A DNA stretch of 16,405 nucleotides from the NCBI GenBank assembly GCA_964649095.1, contig CAZYPH010000042.1, positions 1 through 16,405 on the forward strand, given 5' to 3'. The translations under genes and the position numbers were made by a program. Source of the DNA: CAZYPH01 sp964649095. GTDB taxonomy: Bacteria; Bdellovibrionota; UBA1018; UBA923. Below, piece after piece: positions 1 through 6,742 of the stretch. Position 1 is the first letter of the stretch. Every line of letters starts with the position of its first letter. The notes under the pieces were generated by a model, which was not told the DNA's origin, did not search any database, and was given only the letters and a program-made list of their open reading frames with translations.

Positions 1-186
1 GCCCACTTCAGCGTAGTGCAAACGCGCGTTACAAACGCTGATATTTTTATTGGAAACTACACAGAAACACTAAATGACTTTAAACTTTTAAGAACAGAGT
101 CTTTTGAACAGAGTCTCAGCAATCAGTTTAAATTCGTATTGAATGTTTACTCACGAATAAAAAACAGGGCGACTCTTTGCGCCTGA
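1..186 (+). CDS. Possible 3' end of an unrecognised gene entering from the left edge
   Basis: Reading frame 1 is open from the first base to a TGA at 184-186, 61 codons. The other two plus frames have stops within the first 45 bases. The predicted peptide is polar and includes the stretch VTNADIFIGNYTETLNDFKL, with no motif I recognise. If real, it would converge on the minus-strand gene ending at 147 and overlap it by 40 bp. Against it, an 11-bp direct repeat with a 14-bp period (92-116) lies inside and is not a multiple of three, and 61 open codons can occur by chance. It could simply be non-coding. Confidence 0.25.
   Translation, partial: AHFSVVQTRVTNADIFIGNYTETLNDFKLLRTESFEQSLSNQFKFVLNVYSRIKNRATLCA
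92..116. repeat. Short 11-bp direct repeat
   Basis: GAACAGAGTCT occurs at 92-102 and again at 106-116, separated by TTT (14-bp period). It lies just downstream of the minus-strand gene that ends at 147. It is probably a local slippage duplication; no function is evident. Confidence 0.6.
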
Positions 187-1073
187 CATTCAAAACGCTG
201 AGCACTTACTCGAAATCCAAAGGCCTCAAACAAGTCCACCATAGCCAGCATTTCAGCACTGCGCGTGGCAGGTTCGTTAACCCATAGTCGCGCAAACTGC
301 GAGGAGGGTTTATTGACCCACGTCACTGGCAACTCCACCCAAACTTTTGCCACCTGAACATGGGGATGTTCTAAAAGCGCCGCTGCCAATAAGCCATATT
401 CATGCCCCTGTTCTTGATCAATGGCCGACGCTAATAAGAAGCCAAAGATTTCTAGTTGGGGTCGCGGCGTAGATAGATAACGCGTTCTAATTTCAGCTTG
501 AAAACTAGCGCCTAGGTCTTTTGTATCGCGTGCCTGTTTAATATTTAGAAGAGTATTTCTCGGCGAATAATTAATGCCTTTTGTATATACTTTAATTTGA
601 ATATTGCTTCGATTTTGATTGTGCGAGATTACAAATGGGTCGCTCGGAATATCATGCGTGAATCGATGATAATCACCTAAGAAACTAGCACCACTGGCTG
701 TGAGTTCTTGCAAATCTATCTGCTGGAGCCATTTTTGTGGATTATAAATGGACTCCCAGAACTCTTGATCGGAATGCAGGCTGCTTTTCTCTAAGTGCCA
801 ACGTAAAATCAAACCCGGTGCAGTTCGATAAGTTGTCGCTAACACTTTTGTCGCTTGAACCTCGGCAAAATGCTCATAAGAGAACGAGGCCAGCTCGTCT
901 CGGGCCTGTGGTCTTAGTAAGGCGCTACAGTTGGAATTACGGCGGATGGTTTCGCATAGGCCGATTGGGCCTAGGCAAAGAGCTGCGACTAACAACGGAA
1001 CTTGAGCTAAGGCGACCCTTCGACCGTATCGCACGAATTGACCAATGTGAGCTGCTCCCCTAAACAGCGTCAT
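147..1073 (-). CDS. Exported protein of unknown function
   Basis: This 308-residue protein matches no family I recognise. Its N-terminus looks like a long Sec signal: a basic patch (RYGRR, about residues 16-20), then a hydrophobic stretch rich in L, V and A ending at GLC-ET (about residues 39-42). Secretion to the periplasm or outer membrane is therefore inferred. The mature part is soluble-looking, with mixed charged and aromatic residues and no clear catalytic motif. The C-terminal half (LEIFGFLLASAIDQEQGHEY, then a Val-rich segment) looks like ordinary alpha/beta sequence. The start is supported by a strong AGGGGG ribosome site 7 nt upstream (complement of 1081-1086). The gene diverges from the ferredoxin gene, leaving only about 50 bp between the two starts. 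Confidence 0.7.
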   Translation of the reverse strand: MTLFRGAAHIGQFVRYGRRVALAQVPLLVAALCLGPIGLCETIRRNSNCSALLRPQARDELASFSYEHFAEVQATKVLATTYRTAPGLILRWHLEKSSLHSDQEFWESIYNPQKWLQQIDLQELTASGASFLGDYHRFTHDIPSDPFVISHNQNRSNIQIKVYTKGINYSPRNTLLNIKQARDTKDLGASFQAEIRTRYLSTPRPQLEIFGFLLASAIDQEQGHEYGLLAAALLEHPHVQVAKVWVELPVTWVNKPSSQFARLWVNEPATRSAEMLAMVDLFEAFGFRVSAQRFECQAQRVALFFIRE

Positions 1074-1080
1074 CGAAATT

Positions 1081-1086
1081 CCCCCT
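1081..1086 (-). promoter_or_regulatory. Ribosome binding site of the exported protein gene
   Basis: On the minus strand AGGGGG lies 7 nt before the ATG at 1073. This decides the start of the 308-residue protein. It also argues against a plus-strand ferredoxin start at 1038, which would put ferredoxin coding across this site and into the other gene. Confidence 0.6.
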
Positions 1087-1124
1087 CACTACCCCCTAAA
1101 GAATTGTGTTACATAAACACCACT

Positions 1125-1553
1125 ATGGGTGGATCAAATCCTTACATTAAATCACAGCCGGCAAACCAGCCGAGTAAAAACTTTACTATTCAATTTATTG
1201 GCGTTGATGGCCAGGGTCAGCAAACTACCGAGCAGACTGTCGACGTTGACGTGGCACAGATGCCCACAAGCGGAACAGGTTTGCCCGGTAGTATTTTAGA
1301 TATTGCTTTAGCTTCGGGCATTGATATCGACCACGCGTGCGGCGGCGTATGCGCCTGCGCAACGTGTCACGTAGTTGTGCGGGAGGGTTTTGAGAGCCTA
1401 TCACCCGCCTCGGACGACGAAGAAGACATGCTCGACACGGCCCCTGGCCTCAAGCCCACATCACGCCTCTCGTGCCAGGCCATCCCCTCCGGCGCCTGCC
1501 CGCGCGTTGTTGTGGAGATACCGGCCTGGAACCGCAACGCGGTTCGAGAGTAA
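1125..1553 (+). CDS. fdx: ISC-type [2Fe-2S] ferredoxin
   Basis: This is an electron-transfer ferredoxin of the adrenodoxin/ISC Fdx group, cytosolic. The ligand pattern is C72-x5-C78-x2-C81 inside ACGGVCACATCHVVV, with the fourth ligand C117 in RLSCQA. The surrounding blocks (ILDIALASGIDIDHA, EEDMLD, SRLSCQ, VVEIP) are family signatures. From the ATG at 1125 the protein has 142 residues, longer than the usual ~110. The extra length is a Gln/Thr/Ser-rich N-terminal region before the core. An in-frame upstream ATG at 1038 would overlap the divergent gene by 36 bp and is unlikely. No isc genes are adjacent, so the partner is unknown; it could reduce the radical-SAM enzyme HpnH or serve Fe-S assembly (inference). 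Its last codons form the first unit of a tandem repeat. Confidence 0.93.
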   Translation: MGGSNPYIKSQPANQPSKNFTIQFIGVDGQGQQTTEQTVDVDVAQMPTSGTGLPGSILDIALASGIDIDHACGGVCACATCHVVVREGFESLSPASDDEEDMLDTAPGLKPTSRLSCQAIPSGACPRVVVEIPAWNRNAVRE

Positions 1554-1609
1554 TCAAACCGCAACGCGGTTCGAGAGTAATTGAACCGCAACGCGGTTCG
1601 AGAGTAATT
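1529..1609. repeat. Three tandem 27-bp palindrome-bearing units at the ferredoxin 3' end
   Basis: Units run 1529-1555, 1556-1582 and 1583-1609, with a 5-bp remnant (GAACC) at 1610-1614. Units 1 and 3 contain GAACCGCAACGCGGTTC, a 7-bp perfect stem with an AAC loop; unit 2 has a 6-bp stem because its first base differs. Each unit ends in GAGAGTAAT. The period is nine codons, so all three copies carry the same in-frame peptide end NRNAVRE followed by TAA. The first copy is the true ferredoxin C-terminus. The series could fold into three RNA hairpins. There is no U-tract, so it is not a classical intrinsic terminator. Confidence 0.93.
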
Positions 1610-1640
1610 GAACCCGACAGCACCATGAAAAGTTTCCCCG

Positions 1641-1689
1641 GTTGATTGTCGCTTAGAAATTTTCCTAAGTACCATCTAGCCTAATCAAC
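1641..1689. repeat. Nested inverted repeats in the gap after the ferredoxin gene
   Basis: GTTGATT at 1641-1647 is matched by AATCAAC at 1683-1689. Inside it, CTTAG (1652-1656) pairs with CTAAG (1665-1669) around an 8-nt loop. The gap 1554-1785 otherwise holds the tail of the palindromic repeat and no open frame I would call a gene. The stems are weak and A/T-rich, so this could be a chance pairing or part of a leader or operator for the next gene. Confidence 0.3.
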
Positions 1690-1785
1690 AGAGGGGTACT
1701 TCTGAACATCGGGGCACAGCTTTTTCAACGACGGCCAAAGAAGCATCAGAACTTTAGTAACCCGGGCATCCCAAGAATACAGTGG

Positions 1786-2685
1786 ATGACACCGAGTTTG
1801 TATTCTTTGCGCGCGCTATTGCTGATCTGTGGTCTTGGTATTTTAAATACTGATGCTACGCTCGCTCAAACACAGCCCATTAGAACTCTCGCGATCACCA
1901 TGGCTTTGGGGTTTGATAGTGCCAACACGCAATCTGAGACCTTAGTTGCAATCAAACAAACGATTACACAACATCGACGCATTTATTTTACACGAGAACT
2001 TACGCGACAACCTGCCCAGACGCCCGGTATTGAACACTATGTATCAACCCCTACAACGGGCGCATCGCAGCCACTCCTAATTAGTCTTACATTACTGTAC
2101 CCCACCCCAAACACGCCGCCCGAGCTGACCGTACAGCGCTTTCGGGATCACTTACGCAGCGACGACATGATTCTGTATTTCGGGCACAGTCGCAATGGCG
2201 ATGGTTTTCCGGAGTTTGCAGCATCGAGCGCTACTACGGGAAAACATTTTATCAACGATCCTATTCGGGGTTGGTTGGGTTTTGATCAAGTAAATTTTAA
2301 CCGATCGAAATATCAAATCTTAGGTCTCATAGGTTGCCACACACGACAGTATTTTTACGAACCACTGCGTCAGTTGGTCTGGGAAAAACCACCCAACAGC
2401 TTAGGGCTGCTATTGACAAACGACTATGCGTATTTTGATGATTTTTCCGGTTACGTCGAAGCTATTCTGAATGCACTTTTAGAAAGCAACACAGATCAAT
2501 TGAGTCGATATTTAGACGCTCGTTCGAGCACTCTCCAAGCGACTAGTGATCGCCCCGTGCGACAACAGTTTCATTTTGAGCATTTTGATTTAAGGCGATT
2601 AGGTACGCATCTTAATAGAAACGAGCAAGCGAATACACCACAACGGGTTTATGCGCGTGAGCCATATCGTGACATTCCGTTCTAA
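1786..2685 (+). CDS. Exported protein with a caspase-fold-like His/Cys pattern
   Basis: This 299-residue protein begins with a clear signal sequence: LRALLLICGLGIL (residues 8-20), then a polar region with likely cleavage near ATLA-QT (residues 24-28). I do not recognise the family by name. Two blocks recall clan CD (caspase/gingipain-like) peptidases. One is a hydrophobic strand ending in a histidine, MILYFGHSRNGDG (H134). The other is a hydrophobic strand ending in a cysteine, YQILGLIGCHTR (C184). The spacing of 50 residues is compatible with that fold. Enzymatic activity is inference only. A second hydrophobic strand, SLGLLLTNDYAYF, follows. The next gene, also for an exported protein, begins within about 10 bp, so the two are probably co-transcribed and may feed into the hopanoid operon downstream. 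No strong Shine-Dalgarno precedes the chosen ATG. Confidence 0.75.
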   Translation: MTPSLYSLRALLLICGLGILNTDATLAQTQPIRTLAITMALGFDSANTQSETLVAIKQTITQHRRIYFTRELTRQPAQTPGIEHYVSTPTTGASQPLLISLTLLYPTPNTPPELTVQRFRDHLRSDDMILYFGHSRNGDGFPEFAASSATTGKHFINDPIRGWLGFDQVNFNRSKYQILGLIGCHTRQYFYEPLRQLVWEKPPNSLGLLLTNDYAYFDDFSGYVEAILNALLESNTDQLSRYLDARSSTLQATSDRPVRQQFHFEHFDLRRLGTHLNRNEQANTPQRVYAREPYRDIPF

Positions 2686-2695
2686 TTTGGGGCGG

Positions 2696-3580
2696 ATGGG
2701 GGAACACAACGTGATCACTAGAGTACGAGGCGTTTTTTATTTTGCGTTAATTCTGCTATCGCAACTGTTGGGCATTTTGTTTCCCGCTCACGGACACCGA
2801 TTTCAAGACTCCAACTTCTATCGCATTCCGGTAATCGTAAGAAATCACCTTGAGCAATCGACCACACCAAGCACGGAACACGACAACGGCATTTTGTGTT
2901 CAGCCATACTGACGGCACCGAATGTTACGTTTACAACCATTGAAGAGCGAACCAATCTTATGATTGGACGCACTGGGCCCTTTAGACGATTTCGTGATGC
3001 GATGACGTTGTCTGCCGCCATCAATGCTGCAACCGAGGCCGATGCTCTACCGCACGAAGTGCAATCGATGGCACGATTTGCTGAAGCGTTACCTAACGAA
3101 CAGTTTTACTTAGTTTCGCAAGTCGATAATCAAGACGTTCCTGGTTTTGATGGTTTCATAACCACGCATTCCAATGAAACTGTGAACTTTTCCCTAAAAA
3201 CCATTACGTCGAAACAACGCAGATCGGTTTTTCGGCACATCACACAGGCTTTGGTGCAGGCGCTACGCTTTTCACACTACAAACAGTGGCATTCACAATG
3301 GTTAGAAGAAAGTATTCCAATTAACATTCGTTTACGTAGGCAAACATGGGTAGTAAAATCGTTTAAACTTTTTGGTGGATTTGCGAGACTACATAATCAA
3401 TTTTATCAGACAGGCCGCCGCATTCGTGTCTTAATCGATTTAGGCACTCAACCTATTTCGATCACTCACAGCGATATTCAAGCGTTACAGCAGTTTGTAA
3501 ACGACATGAGTCAAGAAGTAGAAGGCATTGTGTTTTTGCATGGGACTGGCACGTTGTTACATATTAAATCTAATATATAG
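2696..3580 (+). CDS. Exported protein of unknown function
   Basis: From the ATG at 2696 this protein has 294 residues. A GTG at 2711 is equally plausible, because GGGGGA lies about 7 nt before it. An ATG at 2651 would overlap the previous gene. Any of these gives a signal sequence: basic TRVRG, then hydrophobic VFYFALILLSQLLGILF ending at AHG-HRF. No family is recognised. A block resembling PD-(D/E)XK nuclease cores is visible: PGFDGFITTHSNETVNFSLK, with D152 and S166-L-K168 counted from 2696. This is too little to assign activity. The C-terminal third has RIRVLIDLG and GIVFLHGTGTLLHI, probable beta-strands. The stop lies 6 bp before hpnA, so this gene may be part of the hopanoid transcript. 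Confidence 0.72.
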   Translation: MGEHNVITRVRGVFYFALILLSQLLGILFPAHGHRFQDSNFYRIPVIVRNHLEQSTTPSTEHDNGILCSAILTAPNVTFTTIEERTNLMIGRTGPFRRFRDAMTLSAAINAATEADALPHEVQSMARFAEALPNEQFYLVSQVDNQDVPGFDGFITTHSNETVNFSLKTITSKQRRSVFRHITQALVQALRFSHYKQWHSQWLEESIPINIRLRRQTWVVKSFKLFGGFARLHNQFYQTGRRIRVLIDLGTQPISITHSDIQALQQFVNDMSQEVEGIVFLHGTGTLLHIKSNI

Positions 3581-3586
3581 TTTTAT

Positions 3587-4600
3587 ATGAATTCAAAAAA
3601 AGTTTTTCTGACAGGCGCCAGCGGTTTTCTTGGTGCCCATATTGCGCGCTGTTTACTTCAGAATAGTGCTATTAACCTTATTTGTTTAGTGCGCAAGTCT
3701 TCAAATATTGCTGTATTGAAAGAATTAGTGTCAGACGCAAACGCCTGGCAACGCACGACTCTGCATACAGGGGACTTGAGGGATCTGCAGTCCTTTCAAG
3801 AGACTGCCTCGCAATGCGATACAATTTTTCACGTCGCGGCAGAATATACGTTTTGGTCGCGTGACCCAAAGGCGATTTGGGATTCTAATATTTTAGGAAC
3901 TAAAAACATTCTCACAGCGGCTCGTGGCAAAAAACTGATCTACACCTCTACCGTCGGAACTATCGGCATTCGCCCAGACAAAACGCCTTCTACCGAGGAA
4001 GACATTATTGACACACGTTGTCTTTCTAATCCGTATAAAAAATCAAAATTCGAGGCCGAACAACTGGCGTTAGAGCAAGCCTCGCGTGGCGAGTTTGTTG
4101 TGATTGGGAATCCTTCGGCGCCGATTGGCCCCGGAGACCACAAACCCACTCCAACCGGACAAATCATCGTCGACTTTGCACGCGGCCGGATGCCTGCGTA
4201 TCTCGACACCGGACTTAATTTTGTCCATGTCCACGACGTCGCTATGGGCCATCTACTATTACAAGAACGTGGCCGGTCAGGTGAGCGTTATATTCTCGGT
4301 GGTGAAAATTGGCATCTACGTGAATTGTTAGAACGCCTCGGCGTTTTGTTGAATCGCCCTGCACCAAAAATTAAAATACCTTACAGCATAGCCTGGATAG
4401 CAGGTCACCTATCTACTGCGATCGCTGATCACATTACGCACCGGCCACCAAAAGTTGCAATTGATGCCGTTCGTATGGCCGCAAACACCATGTTTTTCTC
4501 AAGTGCCAAGGCCAGAAACGAACTAGGGTATTCACCATCCTCGGTAGATGGCGCTTTGAAAGATGCTGTTAACTGGTTTAAAAAGAATCATTATTTCTAA
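3587..4600 (+). CDS. hpnA: Hopanoid-associated NAD-dependent epimerase/reductase-like protein HpnA
   Basis: This is an extended short-chain dehydrogenase/reductase of 337 residues, soluble and cytosolic. The N-terminal NAD(P)-binding motif is G10-A-S-G13-F-L-G16. The catalytic Y150-x3-K154 (NPYKKSK) follows, with the Ser/Thr position in IYTSTVG (about 120-122). The C-terminal half has GNPSAPIGPGDHKPTPTGQI and FVHVHDVAMGHLL, typical of HpnA and dihydroflavonol-reductase-like family members. HpnA is a marker of hopanoid clusters, but its reaction is unsettled. A role in processing the sugar-derived hopanoid side chain is inference. It opens the compact plus-strand series, with hpnH 25 bp downstream. 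No clear ribosome site precedes the ATG, and the gap to the preceding stop is only 6 bp, so translational coupling is possible. Confidence 0.85.
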   Translation: MNSKKVFLTGASGFLGAHIARCLLQNSAINLICLVRKSSNIAVLKELVSDANAWQRTTLHTGDLRDLQSFQETASQCDTIFHVAAEYTFWSRDPKAIWDSNILGTKNILTAARGKKLIYTSTVGTIGIRPDKTPSTEEDIIDTRCLSNPYKKSKFEAEQLALEQASRGEFVVIGNPSAPIGPGDHKPTPTGQIIVDFARGRMPAYLDTGLNFVHVHDVAMGHLLLQERGRSGERYILGGENWHLRELLERLGVLLNRPAPKIKIPYSIAWIAGHLSTAIADHITHRPPKVAIDAVRMAANTMFFSSAKARNELGYSPSSVDGALKDAVNWFKKNHYF

Positions 4601-4615
4601 TTGCAAAATACTTTC

Positions 4616-4619
4616 GAGG
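4616..4619 (+). promoter_or_regulatory. Ribosome binding site of hpnH
   Basis: GAGG in TTTCGAGGTAATTC lies 6 nt before the ATG at 4626 and fixes the hpnH start. Most other genes in this series lack such a clear site. Confidence 0.6.
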
Positions 4620-4625
4620 TAATTC

Positions 4626-5636
4626 ATGTCGATTCCAATCAAACAGGCGGCCCTAGTAGGCAAGTACGTCGTTACACAAAAACTGAAACGCGCAAAACGC
4701 TACCCGCTAGTTCTCATGTTAGAGCCCCTTTTTAGATGCAATTTAGAATGTGTGGGTTGTGGCAAGATTCAATACCCCGAAGAAATTTTAAAAAAGACCT
4801 TAACACCAGAGCAGTGTTTTCAGGCTGCCGAAGAATGTGGCGCGCCTGTTGTGAGCATTGCCGGCGGCGAACCGCTGATTCACCCACAAATTAAAGAGAT
4901 TGTTGATGGCCTTATTGCCCGCAAGAAATTTATCTACCTGTGCACAAACGCTTTGCTGCTCAGCCGCAAGATGGACCTGTTTCAACCGTCCGATTATCTC
5001 ACGTTTAGTGTACACATGGACGGCCTTGAGAAACACCACGACGAATGCGTCAAACGCGAGGGTACTTATAAAACAGCATTGGCAGCCATCAAAGAAGCCA
5101 AACGCAGGGGGTTTCGAGTCACCACCAACTCGACAATTTTTGAGGGGCATCCACCAGAAGACCTGCACCAGTTTTTTGATGAGATGATGGCTGCAGGTGT
5201 TGATGGCATGATGGTATCACCGGGTTACAGTTATGAAAAAGCACCTCGCCAAGATAAGTTTTTAAAACGCGACCAGACGACCGCCTTATTTCGTAAAATT
5301 CTTGCCCCAATGAAAGAACGCAAATGGGTATTTAACCACTCTCCATTTTATTTAGATTTTCTCAAAGGCGAAAAAGAGTACGAGTGCACGCCATGGGGTA
5401 ATCCAAATTACAACATTTTTGGTTGGCAGCGGCCTTGTTACCTAATGTCAGAAGGTGGCTACGTTAATACGTTTAAAGAGTTGATGGAAGAAACAGATTG
5501 GAGCAAATACGGCAAAGCTAGTGGCAACCCAAAATGCCAAGACTGTATGGTGCATTGTGGCTTTGAACCGACTGCCGTTAACGACAGTATGGCGTCACCA
5601 AAAAATATGCTTCGTTCGTTTTCGGCGACTCTGTAG
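4626..5636 (+). CDS. hpnH: Adenosylhopane synthase HpnH, radical SAM
   Basis: HpnH joins a 5'-deoxyadenosyl radical to diploptene to give adenosylhopane, the first step of side-chain extension. The protein has 336 residues, the usual family length. The radical-SAM cluster motif C38-x3-C42-x2-C45 is in FRCNLECVGCGK. It is preceded by LVLMLEPLF and followed by AGGEPLIHPQI, the GGEP SAM-binding block. The C-terminus carries C304-x2-C307-x3-C311 followed by GFEPTAVNDS, a region characteristic of HpnH that may hold structural or metal-binding cysteines. N-terminal PIKQAALVGKYVVTQKL also matches the family. It sits between hpnA and the IPP isomerase gene, while its partner hpnG is about 7 kb downstream at the end of the same series. 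The enzyme needs a reductant, possibly the nearby ferredoxin (inference). Confidence 0.95.
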   Translation: MSIPIKQAALVGKYVVTQKLKRAKRYPLVLMLEPLFRCNLECVGCGKIQYPEEILKKTLTPEQCFQAAEECGAPVVSIAGGEPLIHPQIKEIVDGLIARKKFIYLCTNALLLSRKMDLFQPSDYLTFSVHMDGLEKHHDECVKREGTYKTALAAIKEAKRRGFRVTTNSTIFEGHPPEDLHQFFDEMMAAGVDGMMVSPGYSYEKAPRQDKFLKRDQTTALFRKILAPMKERKWVFNHSPFYLDFLKGEKEYECTPWGNPNYNIFGWQRPCYLMSEGGYVNTFKELMEETDWSKYGKASGNPKCQDCMVHCGFEPTAVNDSMASPKNMLRSFSATL

Positions 5637-5644
5637 TTTTTTCT

Positions 5645-6742
5645 ATGATGAAAAAAAAACGTGCCTCTCAGAATACTAAAGGCCCTCACACGATCGATAG
5701 AAAAGACAGCCATTTGGCTATCTGCCTAAACGAGGACGTCGATTATTCCACCCGAAAAGACCAACGATCGGGCCTTGAGGGTTATCAGTTTGAGCATTTG
5801 GCACTGCCAGAGCTTGATTTTCGTTCGATAACTACTGACACAAAACTATTCGGGCGCGCATTAAGAAGTCCTATTATCATCGGTGCGATGACCGGCGGAA
5901 CCAAAACAACAGATGCTCTTAATCGACGTTTAGCTGCGGCGTCTGAAGCCCATCAAATTCCCTTTGCTTTGGGTTCTCAACGCAAAGCTCTCGAGTCTAC
6001 TGATAAACAGATATGGTCGTCGTTTGCCGTAAAGAAATGGAACCCTAAGATTCCTCTCCTGTTTGGCAATATCGGCGCCGTTCAATTAAACTACGGTATC
6101 GATGCAGATAAAATCGAACGCCTGGTCGATTACTGTGAAATCGACGTGTTAAACATCCACCTCAACCCTCTACAAGAGGTCATTCAACCGGAGGGGAATA
6201 CCAACTTTTTAGGGCTCTTAAAGAAAATCGAAAAAGTTGCAACGCACCTAAACCGGCGTTTTAAGTTACCTGTTGTTTTAAAAGAAGTGGGTAGTGGGAT
6301 TTCTAAAACGATGGCTCGTCGCCTTAATCAATTGCCTATCGCAGGCATTGAGACCGCGGGCGTCGGTGGAACCTCTTGGTCTAAAATTGATAGCATTCGA
6401 TCTCAATCAGATAAATTATATATAGCTGGAAGCATATATGCTCAATGGGGTATTTCTACTGCCGACAGCGTCGTAGCAGTTAAATCAATGGTTACTAATA
6501 AAACAGTGATCGCATCGGGCGGCATTCGTAACGGCTTAGAGGTGGCGAAGTGCCTGGCCCTGGGGGCCGATGCCTGCGCTGCAGCGCTTCCATTTCTTAA
6601 GGCCGCACAGAAGTCAGAGAACGAACTTCAAGAGTTTATTGATGGTTTTAATTATCAGTTACGTATTGCTATGTTTTTGACAGGCTCGCAAAATTTAAAC
6701 GAATTAAAAAAACAGAAGTTGTTAAAACACTATGCCAATTAA
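5645..6742 (+). CDS. fni: Type 2 isopentenyl-diphosphate isomerase (FMN-dependent)
   Basis: This enzyme interconverts IPP and DMAPP using reduced FMN and Mg2+. It is essential in a mevalonate-pathway organism because that route yields only IPP. The 365 residues match the family length plus a basic N-terminal tail; ATG codons at 5645 and 5648 are both possible. Signatures in order are MTGGT (82-86), HQIPFALGSQRKAL, the active-site block H172-L-N-P-L-Q-E followed by QPEG and NF, VLKEVGSGIS, GGTSW (241-245), and the phosphate-binding VIASGGIRNGLEVAK. It is unrelated to type 1 Nudix isomerases. The gene starts 8 bp after hpnH and overlaps the mevalonate kinase gene by 11 bp (ATG at 6732 before its own stop), so coupled translation is likely. 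Confidence 0.95.
   Translation: MMKKKRASQNTKGPHTIDRKDSHLAICLNEDVDYSTRKDQRSGLEGYQFEHLALPELDFRSITTDTKLFGRALRSPIIIGAMTGGTKTTDALNRRLAAASEAHQIPFALGSQRKALESTDKQIWSSFAVKKWNPKIPLLFGNIGAVQLNYGIDADKIERLVDYCEIDVLNIHLNPLQEVIQPEGNTNFLGLLKKIEKVATHLNRRFKLPVVLKEVGSGISKTMARRLNQLPIAGIETAGVGGTSWSKIDSIRSQSDKLYIAGSIYAQWGISTADSVVAVKSMVTNKTVIASGGIRNGLEVAKCLALGADACAAALPFLKAAQKSENELQEFIDGFNYQLRIAMFLTGSQNLNELKKQKLLKHYAN

Noticed and set aside
737..1063. Plus-strand open frame opposite the exported protein gene
   Set aside because: It is antisense to a gene with a good signal sequence and ribosome site, has no ribosome site of its own that I can see, and its peptide has no recognisable features.
147..1073. Lipoprotein signal at IGLC
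   Set aside because: The residue before Cys is Leu rather than Gly, Ala or Ser, so the site does not fit a standard lipobox; ordinary signal peptidase cleavage is more likely.
1110..1137. Possible minus-strand promoter TTGATC-16-TATGTA before the exported protein gene
   Set aside because: The -10 matches consensus at only three of six positions and the -35 would lie within ferredoxin coding; too weak to annotate.
1367..1675. Minus-strand open frame with the repeated peptide NYSRTALRF
   Set aside because: The peptide repeat is only the translation of the 27-bp DNA repeat on the other strand; the frame overlaps the conserved ferredoxin core.
6431..6442. 12-bp palindrome AGCATATATGCT
   Set aside because: It lies inside a conserved part of the isomerase gene (encoding GSIYAQ) and a 12-bp palindrome can arise by chance in 16 kb.
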